The notes under the pieces were generated by a model, which searched no databases, was not told the origin of the DNA, and was given only the letters and a program-made list of their open reading frames with translations. Shown here in pieces: positions 25,282 through 35,593 of a DNA stretch of 64,000 nucleotides. A program made the position numbers and the translations under genes. How positions within the stretch are numbered: the stretch's first letter is position 1; each line of letters begins with the position of its first letter. The DNA comes from Pseudomonas salomonii (lineage in GTDB: Bacteria; Pseudomonadota; Gammaproteobacteria; Pseudomonadales; Pseudomonadaceae): the NCBI RefSeq assembly GCF_900107155.1, contig NZ_FNOX01000011.1, positions 62,001 to 126,000 on the forward strand, in the 5' to 3' direction.

Positions 25282-25390
25282 CTGTGAGTTTTCCTGACAG
25301 GTTGCGGCGATCTTATCGGTTTTCAGCGTCGAGCGTCAGGGGTAGAGTGGCCGTCATTGCCTCTCCTCACCTTCTTTCCTGGAGCGCCCC
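25282..25390. promoter_or_regulatory. Divergent trpI/trpBA control region
   Basis: This 109-bp gap between trpI and trpB must contain both promoters and the TrpI binding sites. I see T-N11-A-like half-sites but no single convincing operator, so exact sites are not assigned. Confidence 0.6.
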
Positions 25391-26631
<1,241 letters not shown>

Positions 26632-26632
<1 letters not shown>

Positions 26633-27441
26633 TGAGCCGCCTGCAAACCCGTTTTGCGCAACTGAAAGAACAAAACCGCGCCGCCCTGGTGACTTTCGTC
26701 ACCGCCGGCGACCCGGGTTATGACACCTCGCTGGCGATCCTCAAGGGCTTGCCCGCCGCCGGAGCCGACGTGATCGAGTTGGGCATGCCCTTCACCGACC
26801 CGATGGCCGACGGCCCGGCGATTCAACTGGCCAACATCCGTGCGCTGGAAGCCAAACAGAACCTGCTGAAAACCCTGCAGATGGTCCGCGAGTTCCGCAA
26901 AGACAACCAGGACACCCCGCTGGTGTTGATGGGTTACTTCAACCCGATCCACAAATACGGCGTGCCCACGTTTATCGCCGACGCCAAAGAAGCCGGTGTC
27001 GACGGCCTGATCGTGGTCGACATGCCGCCTGAGCATAACGGCGAGCTGTGCGACCCGGCCCAGGCCGCAGGCATCGACTTTATCCGCCTGACCACGCCGA
27101 CCACCGACGACGTGCGCCTGCCAACCGTGCTCAACGGCAGTTCGGGCTTTGTGTATTACGTGTCGGTGGCCGGTGTGACCGGTGCCGGTGCCGCCACCCT
27201 GGAACACGTCGAAGAAGCCGTGACCCGCCTGCGTCGGCATACCGACCTGCCGATCAGCATCGGCTTTGGTATTCGTACCCCGCAACAAGCCGCCGCTATC
27301 GCCCGTCTGGCAGACGGTGTGGTGGTCGGTTCGGCGCTGATCGATCACATCGCCACTGCGAAAAATGATCAGCAAGCAATCGATGGTGTGTTGAGCCTCT
27401 GCGCGGCGCTGTCGGAAGGTGTCCGTAACGCCCGTAAGTAA
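26632..27441 (+). CDS. trpA: Tryptophan synthase alpha subunit
   Basis: A 269-residue TIM-barrel enzyme that releases indole from indoleglycerol phosphate and channels it to TrpB. ELGMPFTDPMADGPAIQ carries the catalytic Glu and the conserved D-P-x-A-D-G-P loop. VYYVSVAGVTGAG and the GFGIRTP phosphate loop follow. It is cotranscribed with trpB and ends before a strong terminator. Confidence 0.97.
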
Positions 27442-27517
27442 GCGGCGTGTAGCAATGGGTAAAGTTCCTGATACAGAGGAATCATCTGGGCAATCCAGTA
27501 CCTAAACTGACATGACC

Positions 27518-27553
27518 AAGGGATTTCGAGCCTCGTTCGAAATCCCTTTTTTT
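27518..27553 (+). terminator. Terminator of trpBA
   Basis: AAGGGATTTCGA (27518-27529) pairs perfectly with TCGAAATCCCTT (27537-27548), followed by a T-run. Confidence 0.92.
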
Positions 27554-27580
27554 GTTCGTGCAGTACTGAGGAAAGCCCCC

Positions 27581-28024
27581 ATGAAAATGCCTAAACGCTT
27601 GATCGCAGGTCTCGGCGTGTTGATGCTCGGCGCAAGTGCTTTGGCGCAAGCCGCGCCGCCCGATCAACGCGGTGATGGCCCAGGCCGTGGCGGCCCGCAA
27701 GGCCAGTACGAGCAACACGGCGACGACCATCGCGGCCCGCAGGATAACCGTCGTGGCCCGCCGCAGGATTTCGGCCCGGTGCGCCAGATGATCCGTGACA
27801 ACCACAACGACTTCCGTCGTGGCGCGCCACCGCCTCCAGGCGTGCGCCTGGTGCGGGGCCAACCGCTGCCGCGCAACTACTACGGCGAACGCCTCGACAA
27901 CCGCGCCCTGGCCCATCTGCCGCAATACCCAGGGTATGAATGGCGCCGGTCCGGCGGCGATATCGTATTGATCGCCATTGGCACCAGCATCGTCTACCAG
28001 ATCCTGGATGGCGCCCTCTACTAG
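27581..28024 (+). CDS. RcnB-family periplasmic protein
   Basis: A 147-residue secreted protein. A signal peptide (MKMPKRLIAGLGVLMLGASALAQA) is followed by a Gly/Arg/Pro/His/Gln-rich stretch (residues 25-70) and a C-terminal RcnB-like domain: VRLVRGQPLPRNYY, L-AHLPQYPGYEWRRSGGDIVLI. RcnB proteins are periplasmic and were linked to nickel/cobalt homeostasis in E. coli, but Pseudomonas members have not been tied to a metal. The start is ATG 27581, preceded by GAGGA. It stands alone downstream of the trp terminator. Confidence 0.85.
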   Translation: MKMPKRLIAGLGVLMLGASALAQAAPPDQRGDGPGRGGPQGQYEQHGDDHRGPQDNRRGPPQDFGPVRQMIRDNHNDFRRGAPPPPGVRLVRGQPLPRNYYGERLDNRALAHLPQYPGYEWRRSGGDIVLIAIGTSIVYQILDGALY

Positions 28025-28035
28025 CCCAGGAAAGC

Positions 28036-28192
28036 TGTTGTGGCGAGCGGGCTTGCCCCGCGTTGGGGTGCGAAGCGCCCCCAAAACCTGACAACCGGGT
28101 TTCATCTGGAAAAACCGCAGTGGCCTTATTGGGGCTGCTGCGCAGCCCAACGCGGGGCAAGCCCGCTCGCCACAACAAGCCCGCTCGCCACA
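28036..28192. repeat. Perfect 31-bp inverted repeat of the REP class with a third half copy
   Basis: The arms 28036-28066 and 28147-28177 are exact inverted copies (TGTTGTGGCGAGCGGGCTTG and so on). A further AAGCCCGCTCGCCACA follows at 28177-28192. The 80-bp spacer has smaller hairpins (GCGCCCC and GGGCTGCTGCGCAGCCC). It separates two convergent genes. Confidence 0.85.
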
Positions 28193-28219
28193 GGGTTTCG
28201 GTCCACTCAACCAATGGAT

Positions 28220-29524
28220 TTACAGTTCTATGCGCTCAACCTTGCCCACCAGCAACACGTAGGAAAGCGCCCCGAGCAACGCCAGCACCGCGATATAGGT
28301 AATCGCCGGCGCAAACGAATCCCCACTGGCCAGAAAGCCAATCACTATCGGCGTGGTAATCGCCGACAAGTTGCCGATGAAGTTAAACACCCCGCCCGTC
28401 AGCCCCAGCAACCGCGCGGGCGCCAGGGTCGACACCAATGACCAGGTGATCGATGCCAAGCCATTGCCAAAGAACGCCACCGCCAGAAACGCGATCACCC
28501 AGGCCGTCGAGTCCACATAGTTGGCGCCGATAATCGCCGTGGAAATCAGCAAGCCCCCAATGATCGGCAGCTTGCGCGCAAACCCTACCGACGTGCCCCG
28601 GCGAATCAGCCAATCAGAAAAAATCCCCGAACACAGCACACCGATAAATGCAGCGAGAAACGGCAGCGAGGCCAGCAGGCCGGACTTGATGAAGTCCATG
28701 CCGCGGTATTTCACCAGGTAGGTCGGGAACCACGTCAGGAAAAACCACAGCGTCGAGTTCAGGCAGAACTGCCCCAGGTAGATGCCCCACAGCTTGCGCT
28801 TGCTCAGCACTGTCCCGAGGTCGACCCAACTGAACGGCGCCTTGACCGCTTTCGCCTGCATATCCACCAGGCCGCCGCCCTCGCGGATCAGCTCGATTTC
28901 TGCCGCATTGGCGCCTTTGAAGTCTTTCGGCTCGCGGTACACCGCGTACCAGATCAACGCCCACAGGATGCCGACGCCACCGGTGGCGACGAACACCATG
29001 TGCCAGCCGAATGCGTGCTGCAGCCAAGCCAGCACCGGCGTCAGAAACGCCAGCCCGACAAATTGCCCGGAGGTGTAAACGCCAATCGCGGTGGCACGCT
29101 CGCGCTCGGGAAACCAGGTGGTGACCACGCGGCTGTTGATTGGGTAAGCGGGTGCTTCCAGGGCACCGACGGCCATGCGCAGCACAAACAGCGCGATAAA
29201 GCTGGCCGCAAACCCCAGCATCACCGTGGCAATGGACCACAACAGCAGGGCAGCGGTATAGAGAATGCGCGGCGGCACGCGGTCCACCAGCCAGCCGCCG
29301 GGAATCTGCATGGCGGCGTAGGTCCAGCCGAACGCGGAGAAGATCAGCCCGACATGCACCGGGTCGATCCCCAGTTCGCTGGTGAGCGCCGGGGCGGCAA
29401 TCGACAGGTTGCTGCGGTCGAGGTAGTTGATCACCACGGTGATAAACAGCAGCACCATGATAAAGAAACGCTTTCTGCTGGGCGTGACGAGAGAAGCCTG
29501 CCCGGTGAAGGATTCAGGGTGCAT
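28220..29524 (-). CDS. MFS transporter, probably D-galactonate uptake
   Basis: A 434-residue major-facilitator inner-membrane transporter with 12 predicted helices. The N-terminal INYLDRSNLSIAAPAL motif is typical of the anion:cation symporter (phthalate/hexuronate/galactonate) subfamily, and the MFS A-motif region follows helix 2. It is the last of four genes in the galactonate operon (dgoK-dgoA-dgoD-transporter), which makes galactonate or a related sugar acid the likely substrate. A REP pair lies in the 184-bp gap from dgoD, so its expression may be partly uncoupled. Confidence 0.83.
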   Translation of the reverse strand: MHPESFTGQASLVTPSRKRFFIMVLLFITVVINYLDRSNLSIAAPALTSELGIDPVHVGLIFSAFGWTYAAMQIPGGWLVDRVPPRILYTAALLLWSIATVMLGFAASFIALFVLRMAVGALEAPAYPINSRVVTTWFPERERATAIGVYTSGQFVGLAFLTPVLAWLQHAFGWHMVFVATGGVGILWALIWYAVYREPKDFKGANAAEIELIREGGGLVDMQAKAVKAPFSWVDLGTVLSKRKLWGIYLGQFCLNSTLWFFLTWFPTYLVKYRGMDFIKSGLLASLPFLAAFIGVLCSGIFSDWLIRRGTSVGFARKLPIIGGLLISTAIIGANYVDSTAWVIAFLAVAFFGNGLASITWSLVSTLAPARLLGLTGGVFNFIGNLSAITTPIVIGFLASGDSFAPAITYIAVLALLGALSYVLLVGKVERIEL

Positions 29525-29593
29525 GGGGGGGTTGCCTCTTTTTATGATTATTGAGGACCGGAATGGGGCCTGACTGAAGAAACCGGATCAAAA

Positions 29594-29682
29594 TGTGGGA
29601 GCGGGCTTGCTCGCGAATACGGTGTGTCATTCAACACACCTGGGACTGAACTACCGCATTCGCGAGCAAGCCCGCTCCCACA
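29594..29682. repeat. REP pair between dgoD and the transporter gene
   Basis: The 25-bp arms 29594-29618 and 29658-29682 are perfect inverted copies of the TGTGGGAGCGGGCTTGCTCG unit. Confidence 0.85.
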
Positions 29683-29708
29683 CTTGACCGCATTCCTTCA
29701 GTGAGCAA

Positions 29709-30857
29709 TCACCACTCAGCAAAGCTGCCGTCGGCATGCCGCCAGATCGGGTTGCGCCAGCGGTGGCCGATGGCGGCGCGTTCGATCACGTATTCCTCGT
29801 TGATCTCAATGCCCAGGCCCGGCCCGTTGGGGATCTTCACAAAGCCTTTGTCATAGTCGAACACGCCTGGGTCGCGCACGTAATCGAGCAGGTCATTGCT
29901 CTCGTTGTAGTGGATACCCAGGCTTTGCTCCTGAATAAACGCGTTGTAACAAACCGCGTCCAATTGCAGGCACGCCGCCAGGGCAATCGGGCCCAGCGGG
30001 CAGTGCAGGGCCAGGGCCACGTCATAGGCTTCGGCCATGTTGGCGATCTTGCGGGTTTCGGTGATGCCGCCGGCATGGGACGCGTCCGGCTGGATGATGT
30101 CGACGTAGCCTTCGCTGAGCACACGCTTGAAGTCCCAACGGGAAAACAGCCGCTCGCCCAGGGCAATCGGCGTGCTGGTCAGCGGCGCCAGCTCTTTGAG
30201 CGCTTCGTAGTTTTCGCTGAGCACCGGTTCTTCGATAAACATCAGTTTGTACGGGTCCAGCTCTTTCATCAGCACCTTGGCCATGGGCTTGTGCACGCGG
30301 CCATGGAAGTCGACGCCGATGCCGACGTTAGGCCCGACGGCATCGCGCACAGCGGCCACGTTGGCCAGCGCGAGGTCGACTTTTTCGAAACTGTCGACGA
30401 ACTGCAACTCTTCGGTGCCATTCATCTTCACAGCGGTAAAGCCACGGGCCACGGCCTCTTTGGCGGCGCGGGCGGTGTCGGCGGGGCGGTCGCCGCCGAT
30501 CCAGGAATACACGCGGATCTTGTCCCGCACCTGGCCACCCAGCAGGTCGCTGACCGACACGCCGAGCGCCTTGCCCTTGATGTCCCACAGTGCCTGGTCG
30601 ATACCGGCGAGGGCGCTCATGTGCACCGCGCCGCCCCGGTAGAAGCCGCCACGGTAGAGCACGGTCCAGATATCTTCGATATTGCGTGGGTCTTTGCCGA
30701 TCAGGTAGTCGCAGAGTTCCTCGACGGCGGCGGCCACGGTGTGGGCGCGGCCCTCCACCACAGGCTCACCCCAACCGGTCACGCCCTGGTCGGTCTCAAC
30801 CTTGAGGAAGCACCAGCGCGGCGGGACGATAAAGGTGGTCAGTTTGGTGATTTTCAT
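29709..30857 (-). CDS. dgoD: D-galactonate dehydratase
   Basis: A 382-residue enolase-superfamily enzyme that dehydrates galactonate to 2-keto-3-deoxygalactonate. Metal ligands typical of the family lie in VGIGVDFHGR near residue 180, FIEEPV near 210 and ALGERLF near 235. The C-terminal half has the H-x-x-x-G-I-T signature (DASHAGGITE). ATG 30857 matches the family N-terminus (MKITKLTTFIVPPRW); 13 in-frame codons above it are unlikely. It is in one operon with dgoA and dgoK. Confidence 0.93.
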   Translation of the reverse strand: MKITKLTTFIVPPRWCFLKVETDQGVTGWGEPVVEGRAHTVAAAVEELCDYLIGKDPRNIEDIWTVLYRGGFYRGGAVHMSALAGIDQALWDIKGKALGVSVSDLLGGQVRDKIRVYSWIGGDRPADTARAAKEAVARGFTAVKMNGTEELQFVDSFEKVDLALANVAAVRDAVGPNVGIGVDFHGRVHKPMAKVLMKELDPYKLMFIEEPVLSENYEALKELAPLTSTPIALGERLFSRWDFKRVLSEGYVDIIQPDASHAGGITETRKIANMAEAYDVALALHCPLGPIALAACLQLDAVCYNAFIQEQSLGIHYNESNDLLDYVRDPGVFDYDKGFVKIPNGPGLGIEINEEYVIERAAIGHRWRNPIWRHADGSFAEW

Positions 30858-30905
30858 CTTCTTATCTCTCTTATCGATGCAGCGCCAGGGGCGCAAACCT
30901 TGAGT

Positions 30906-31526
30906 TCAGTTAAGCGCGTTCCAGGCCGCGGCATAGGCCTGGGCATTGCTCGCCACTTGGTCAACCGACATGCCCGGTTTGAACAACCCGGAACCCAGGC
31001 CGAAACCCTTCGCGCCCGCGTCGAAATACACCTGCATGTTGCCTGGGGTTACGCCGCCCACCGGCAGCAGCAATGTGCCGGTGGGCAATACCGCCAGCCA
31101 CGCCTTGATTACCGCCGGGCCCATTTGCTCGGCCGGGAACAGCTTCAATACGTCGGCGCCTTCGGCCAAGGCGGCGAAGGCTTCGGTCGGCGTTGCCACA
31201 CCCGGCGACAGGAACAGCCCCGCCGCCTTGGCGGCACGCAATACCTTGGCATCGCTGTGGGGCATGACGATGACCTGGCCACCGGCAGCTTTGACCTGCT
31301 CAACCTGTTCCGGGGTCAACACGGTGCCCGCGCCGATCAGGCAATCGGCGGGCAGGGTGTCGCGCAGGGTGCGGATGCTGGTGTAAGGGTCCGGCGAATT
31401 CAGTGGCACCTCGATCACGCGAAAACCGGCCTTATAGAGCACCTGGCCAATCGCCTGGGCTTCATCCGGGCGCACGCCACGCAAAATTGCGATCAAACCG
31501 TTGTGTGCGAGTGCTTGCTTGAGCAT
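30906..31526 (-). CDS. dgoA: 2-dehydro-3-deoxy-6-phosphogalactonate aldolase
   Basis: A 206-residue KDPG/KDPGal-type aldolase that splits 2-keto-3-deoxy-6-phosphogalactonate into pyruvate and glyceraldehyde 3-phosphate. The Glu-containing FRVIEVPLNSP and the Schiff-base region (LKLFPAEQMGP, with Lys near 126) are visible. The start is ATG 31526, with AGGAGG eight bases upstream and overlapping the end of dgoK. KDPGal rather than KDPG specificity is inferred from the operon. Confidence 0.92.
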   Translation of the reverse strand: MLKQALAHNGLIAILRGVRPDEAQAIGQVLYKAGFRVIEVPLNSPDPYTSIRTLRDTLPADCLIGAGTVLTPEQVEQVKAAGGQVIVMPHSDAKVLRAAKAAGLFLSPGVATPTEAFAALAEGADVLKLFPAEQMGPAVIKAWLAVLPTGTLLLPVGGVTPGNMQVYFDAGAKGFGLGSGLFKPGMSVDQVASNAQAYAAAWNALN

Positions 31527-31527
31527 G

Positions 31528-32487
31528 TCAGGCCTCCTGTACAGGTTGAGTGAGCCCAGCGGCAACGGCCAACTGCCACAGGCCGCGCGCGGTGGCTTCC
31601 TGGGCGAGGCTGACGTGGGTAAAGCCGCTGAGGGCGAGGGCGCGTTGGTAGCAGGCGCAGAGTTTTGCAGCGCCGACCAGAACGATAGGCGTGTGTTTGG
31701 CCTGCTGCGGCAAACCGGCGAGTTCGTGGCCGATCAGCAGGCCGGACAGATAATCGGGCTGTTCGTCGGGTGCCAGTTCGCCGGTCAAGCCCAGGGTACG
31801 GGCGCTGAACAAGGTCGACAGCACGCCGCGCCGGCCATCCTCCGAAAGCGCCACGCGCACGCCACGATCAAACGCCTCGACCTCAAATTGTTCGGACGGT
31901 TGCTGGGTACGCCCGAGAATGCTGTGCTTGCTGAGTACCGCAAACACCTCGCCGGTCATGAAGGTGTCGAAGTGGGTGATGCAGCCTTCAACCACCTCGA
32001 CCCATTTGGAATGGCTGCCCGGCAGGCCGATCAGCACGTCGGCGCCCAGGCCTTGCAGCACACCCAGCACTTGGGTTTCTTCGCCGCGCATCACATTGGG
32101 CAAGCCGACCCGCTCGATCACACCCGGCACAATATGCACCTGCACCCCGCGCAGGCTGCGCACCGGGTGCAAGGCCTGACCGAGGCTGGCGACGTCGACG
32201 GGCGTTTGGCGGTAAGCCGCTTCGCTCCAGCCTTGGGCGCTGCCGACCATGCCGCAGGCAATCACCGCCAGGCCGGGCTGCGCGTCGAGCCAGTCGCCGC
32301 AGGCCGCATCGAACGCCAACTCAAAGCCGTCACTGCACAGCACGCCGGCAATGACCCGGGGTTCACTGGGCAGGTGCATGATGCCGAACGCCAACGCGCG
32401 CTGTTCGAGCACGCTGCCAGCCGGGCCGAGTTTGTAAGCACGAAGGGAGCTGGTCCCCCAGTCGAGCGCGATCAATTGCGCCTGCAT
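31528..32487 (-). CDS. dgoK: 2-dehydro-3-deoxygalactonokinase
   Basis: A 319-residue ASKHA-fold kinase that phosphorylates 2-keto-3-deoxygalactonate. The N-terminal phosphate loop (IALDWGTSSLRAY, residues 6-18) and GLPGSHSKWVEV in the middle fit the DgoK family. It is the first gene of the operon; its stop is one base before dgoA. No dgoR-type regulator gene is adjacent, but a perfect palindrome lies upstream of the start. Confidence 0.92.
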   Translation of the reverse strand: MQAQLIALDWGTSSLRAYKLGPAGSVLEQRALAFGIMHLPSEPRVIAGVLCSDGFELAFDAACGDWLDAQPGLAVIACGMVGSAQGWSEAAYRQTPVDVASLGQALHPVRSLRGVQVHIVPGVIERVGLPNVMRGEETQVLGVLQGLGADVLIGLPGSHSKWVEVVEGCITHFDTFMTGEVFAVLSKHSILGRTQQPSEQFEVEAFDRGVRVALSEDGRRGVLSTLFSARTLGLTGELAPDEQPDYLSGLLIGHELAGLPQQAKHTPIVLVGAAKLCACYQRALALSGFTHVSLAQEATARGLWQLAVAAGLTQPVQEA

Positions 32488-32574
32488 CGCTTCACCTGAA
32501 ATGAGTGGGTGCTGAAAAAGCTGATGGGCGAATATAAACCTACGGCTGGCAATATCTCAATATATAAATAACTG

Positions 32575-32589
32575 TCCCATATATTGGGA
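32575..32589 (-). promoter_or_regulatory. Candidate operator of the galactonate operon
   Basis: TCCCATATATTGGGA is a perfect 15-bp palindrome about 88 bp upstream of the dgoK start codon, in an AT-rich promoter-like stretch (32536-32590). GntR-type regulators such as DgoR bind palindromes of this size. The regulator is not in the window. Confidence 0.45.
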
Positions 32590-32598
32590 GTGGGTAAT

Positions 32599-32636
32599 AA
32601 AAAATCCCATCGCCTTTGCGCAAGGTGATGGGATTG
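32599..32636 (-). terminator. Terminator of the DOPA-dioxygenase-like gene
   Basis: AATCCCATCGCCTT and AAGGTGATGGGATT form a 14-bp stem with one G-T pair around TGCGC. On the minus strand a T-run (TTTTTT) follows. Confidence 0.88.
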
Positions 32637-32649
32637 GTATTAACCGTGG

Positions 32650-32976
32650 TTAAAAACCAGACAGGTTCAGCTCGCGCATCGCGCCCATCCAGATCGCGTA
32701 ATCGGTGTGATCCTTGAGGTCATCGCCGGTGTCCGGGTGCAGGAACACCACCAGCCCATCACGATGCAGCGCCAGCCAGGGCAACACCACGCCGATGTAT
32801 TCCGGCTCGAATGCCAGCTGGCAGCTCCAGTCCGGGTGCGGGCCGACCGGCTTTTCGTGTACACGGCCCATGCTCAACGGGAACAGCTTGGCCGCGTCCT
32901 CGCAGAGCTTGCGCGCCTGGTCGATGGTGCTGGCGTCAAAGTAGATATGGGCGTGGTAGCCCTTGATACGTTGCAT
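32650..32976 (-). CDS. DOPA 4,5-dioxygenase family protein
   Basis: A 108-residue single-domain protein with the family pattern GYHAHIYFD near the N-terminus, GPHPDWSCQLAF in the middle, and VFLHPDTGDDLKDHTDYAIWMG at the C-terminus. The conserved histidines probably bind iron. Fungal and plant homologues open catechol rings of DOPA; bacterial members are mostly uncharacterised. I use ATG 32976; a TTG at 32994 would add six residues. It ends before a strong terminator. Confidence 0.85.
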   Translation of the reverse strand: MQRIKGYHAHIYFDASTIDQARKLCEDAAKLFPLSMGRVHEKPVGPHPDWSCQLAFEPEYIGVVLPWLALHRDGLVVFLHPDTGDDLKDHTDYAIWMGAMRELNLSGF

Positions 32977-33006
32977 GGCGAAATCCGGATCCAATATGCG
33001 CCGATC

Positions 33007-33957
33007 CTAGACCGCAATCGACGGCAGGGCCAGCCCGGTCAACGACTGCGCGCTGCTGGCTTGCTCGGCCACCAGCCAGTCGACAAAGCGCTCGACCAAT
33101 TGCCCCCGGCGTTTGCGCTGGGGCTGCACCACGTAATAACCGAAGCGCGAGATCACTGTGTCGCTGATCGGTCGACACAGCCAGTTCTGCTCCAGCAGGT
33201 TATCCACCAAATGCCGCCAACCGATAGCCACGCCCTGGCCGGCAATCGCGGCCTGAATCAGCAGGGTGTAATTGTCGAAGCGCAATTGCCCAGGCGTAGG
33301 CGCCGTGGTGATGCCCAACTCACGAAACACGCCGCTCCAGTCGAACCACTGGCTGTTATTTTCCTGACGCAAGTGCAGCAGTGGGTAATCGTGCAAATTT
33401 TGTACAGTCAATGGCGTGGATTGAGCCTTTAGCCACTGCGGGCTGCACACCGGAAACACCTCCTCGTTGAACAGCCACAAGCTCTCGCCCTGCTTGAAAC
33501 GCCCATCGCCAAACAACACCGCCACGTCGATATCGCTGCGCAACGTGGCGTGGTTGCGCTCGCTGGTCACCAGGCTCACATCCACCTGCGGGTTGGCCTG
33601 GTGAAAGCGATGCAGGCGCGGCATCAGCCAGTAGGCGGCGAAGGCGAAGTCGGTGGCCACTTGCAGCACTTCGTGCTGGTCCTGCTGGGTGATTGCGCTG
33701 AGGCCCTGGTTGATGGTTTGCATACCTCCTTGCACATGCTCGAAGAGCAGCGCGCCCGCATCCGTCAGTTCGATGCCTCGGTAGATGCGATCGAACAAGC
33801 GAATCGCCAGTTGCTCTTCAAGGCGCTTGATCTGCTGGCTGATGGCCGGCTGCGTGGTGCCCAACTCCATTGCGGCGGCGGTAAAGCTGCGATGGCGCGC
33901 CGCTGCTTCAAAGGCACGCAGCAGGTCGAGGGACAGATCACCGAGGGATTCATACAT
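33007..33957 (-). CDS. LysR-type regulator of choline-sulfate use
   Basis: A 316-residue LysR-family regulator with helix-turn-helix at residues 10-70 (LRAFEAAARHRSFTAAAMELGTTQPAISQQIKRLEEQL). It is divergent from the choline sulfatase gene across 103 bp. In Pseudomonas and rhizobia a LysR gene beside betC controls the sulfatase. The assignment is by neighbourhood; the effector is presumed to be choline sulfate or choline. Confidence 0.85.
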   Translation of the reverse strand: MYESLGDLSLDLLRAFEAAARHRSFTAAAMELGTTQPAISQQIKRLEEQLAIRLFDRIYRGIELTDAGALLFEHVQGGMQTINQGLSAITQQDQHEVLQVATDFAFAAYWLMPRLHRFHQANPQVDVSLVTSERNHATLRSDIDVAVLFGDGRFKQGESLWLFNEEVFPVCSPQWLKAQSTPLTVQNLHDYPLLHLRQENNSQWFDWSGVFRELGITTAPTPGQLRFDNYTLLIQAAIAGQGVAIGWRHLVDNLLEQNWLCRPISDTVISRFGYYVVQPQRKRRGQLVERFVDWLVAEQASSAQSLTGLALPSIAV

Positions 33958-34060
33958 AAGCTGTGCTTATCCTAGACATTGCTTTTCATGGGCTTTACCC
34001 CATTTTCCATGGGCCGCATGCTCATTGGCATAAACACCGCCTATGGAATGCCGACAGATC

Positions 34061-35575
34061 ATGAAGCGCAAGAACATTCTTTTCATCATGGCCGATCAAA
34101 TGGCCGCGCCGATGCTGCCGTTCTACGGACCTTCCCCGATCAAGTTGCCGAACCTGAGCCGCCTGGCTGCACAGGGCGTGGTGTTTGACGCCGCCTACTG
34201 CAACAGCCCGTTGTGCGCGCCTTCGCGTTTCACCCTGGTCAGCGGCCAGTTACCGAGCAAGATTGGCGCCTACGACAACGCCGCCGATTTCCCCGCCGAT
34301 GTACCGACTTATGCCCACTACCTGCGCCGCCTCGGCTACCGCACGGCGCTGTCGGGCAAGATGCATTTCTGCGGGCCAGATCAGTTGCACGGTTATGAAG
34401 AACGCCTGACCAGCGACATCTACCCCGCCGACTATGGCTGGGCGGTGAACTGGGATGAGCCGGATGTGCGCCCCAGCTGGTACCACAACATGTCCTCGGT
34501 GCTGCAAGCCGGGCCATGCGTGCGCACCAATCAGCTGGATTTCGACGAAGAGGTGGTGTTCAAGGCCCAGCAATACCTGTTCGACCATATCCGTGAAGAC
34601 GGCAACCAGCCGTTCTGCCTCACCGTGTCGATGACGCACCCACACGACCCGTACACCATTCCCAAGCCGTTCTGGGACCTGTACGACGACAACGACATCC
34701 CAATGCCAGTAACCCCCGCGCAAGGCGATCTCGACCCGCATTCCCAGCGCCTGCTCAAGGTTTACGACCTGTGGGGAAAGCCGCTGCCTGTGGACAAGAT
34801 CCGCGATGCGCGCCGCGCGTATTTCGGTGCGTGCAGCTATATCGACAGCAATGTCGGCAAACTCCTGCAAACCCTTGAGGACACCGGCCTGGCCGAGGAC
34901 ACGATCATCATCTTTTCCGGCGACCACGGCGACATGCTCGGCGAGCGTGGCCTCTGGTACAAAATGCACTGGTTCGAAATGGCCGCCCGCGTACCCCTGC
35001 TGGTGAGTGCGCCAGGCCAGTTTGCGGCGGGCCGCGTAGGTAACGCCGTGTCCACCGCCGACCTGCTGCCCACCCTGGTGGAACTGGCCGGTGGCGAATT
35101 GGACCCACGCCTGGCGCTGGACGGCCGCTCGCTGGTCCCGCACTTGCACGGGCAGGGCGGGCACGACGAAGTGTTTGGCGAATACATGGCCGAAGGCACC
35201 ATCAGCCCGCTGATGATGATTCGGCGCGGTGCCTACAAATTCATCTACAGCGAAGACGACCCTTGTCTACTGTTCGATGTACACAACGACCCGCACGAGC
35301 GGGAAGACCTCAGCCAGTCACCGGAACACCGGCCACTGTTCGAGGCGTTTTTGAATGAGGCGCGGGCCAAATGGGACATCCCGGCGATCCACCAGCAGGT
35401 GCTCGCCAGCCAACGCCGTCGCCGCCTGGTGTTCGAGGCGCTGACCCAAGGCAAGCTCAAGAGCTGGGATCACCAGCCACTGGTGGACGCCAGTCAGCAA
35501 TACATGCGCAACCATATCGACCTCGACGACCTGGAGCGCAAGGCACGTTACCCACAACCCTGCCAAAACCAATAA
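34061..35575 (+). CDS. betC: Choline sulfatase
   Basis: A 504-residue type I sulfatase that hydrolyses choline-O-sulfate to choline and sulfate. The formylglycine motif C-A-P-S-R begins at Cys52 (NSPLCAPSRFTLVSGQLPSK), and the metal site includes FIMADQ near residue 10 and FSGDHGDMLGE near 285. The C-terminal extension beyond the core (WDHQPLVDASQQYMRN) is typical of choline sulfatases. I chose ATG 34061 (MKRKNILFIMADQ); ATG 34043 would add six residues. It is followed after 18 bp by the choline-binding protein, so released choline is probably scavenged and oxidised to betaine elsewhere. Confidence 0.94.
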   Translation: MKRKNILFIMADQMAAPMLPFYGPSPIKLPNLSRLAAQGVVFDAAYCNSPLCAPSRFTLVSGQLPSKIGAYDNAADFPADVPTYAHYLRRLGYRTALSGKMHFCGPDQLHGYEERLTSDIYPADYGWAVNWDEPDVRPSWYHNMSSVLQAGPCVRTNQLDFDEEVVFKAQQYLFDHIREDGNQPFCLTVSMTHPHDPYTIPKPFWDLYDDNDIPMPVTPAQGDLDPHSQRLLKVYDLWGKPLPVDKIRDARRAYFGACSYIDSNVGKLLQTLEDTGLAEDTIIIFSGDHGDMLGERGLWYKMHWFEMAARVPLLVSAPGQFAAGRVGNAVSTADLLPTLVELAGGELDPRLALDGRSLVPHLHGQGGHDEVFGEYMAEGTISPLMMIRRGAYKFIYSEDDPCLLFDVHNDPHEREDLSQSPEHRPLFEAFLNEARAKWDIPAIHQQVLASQRRRRLVFEALTQGKLKSWDHQPLVDASQQYMRNHIDLDDLERKARYPQPCQNQ

Positions 35576-35593
35576 ATAGATAGAGGGAAGGCC

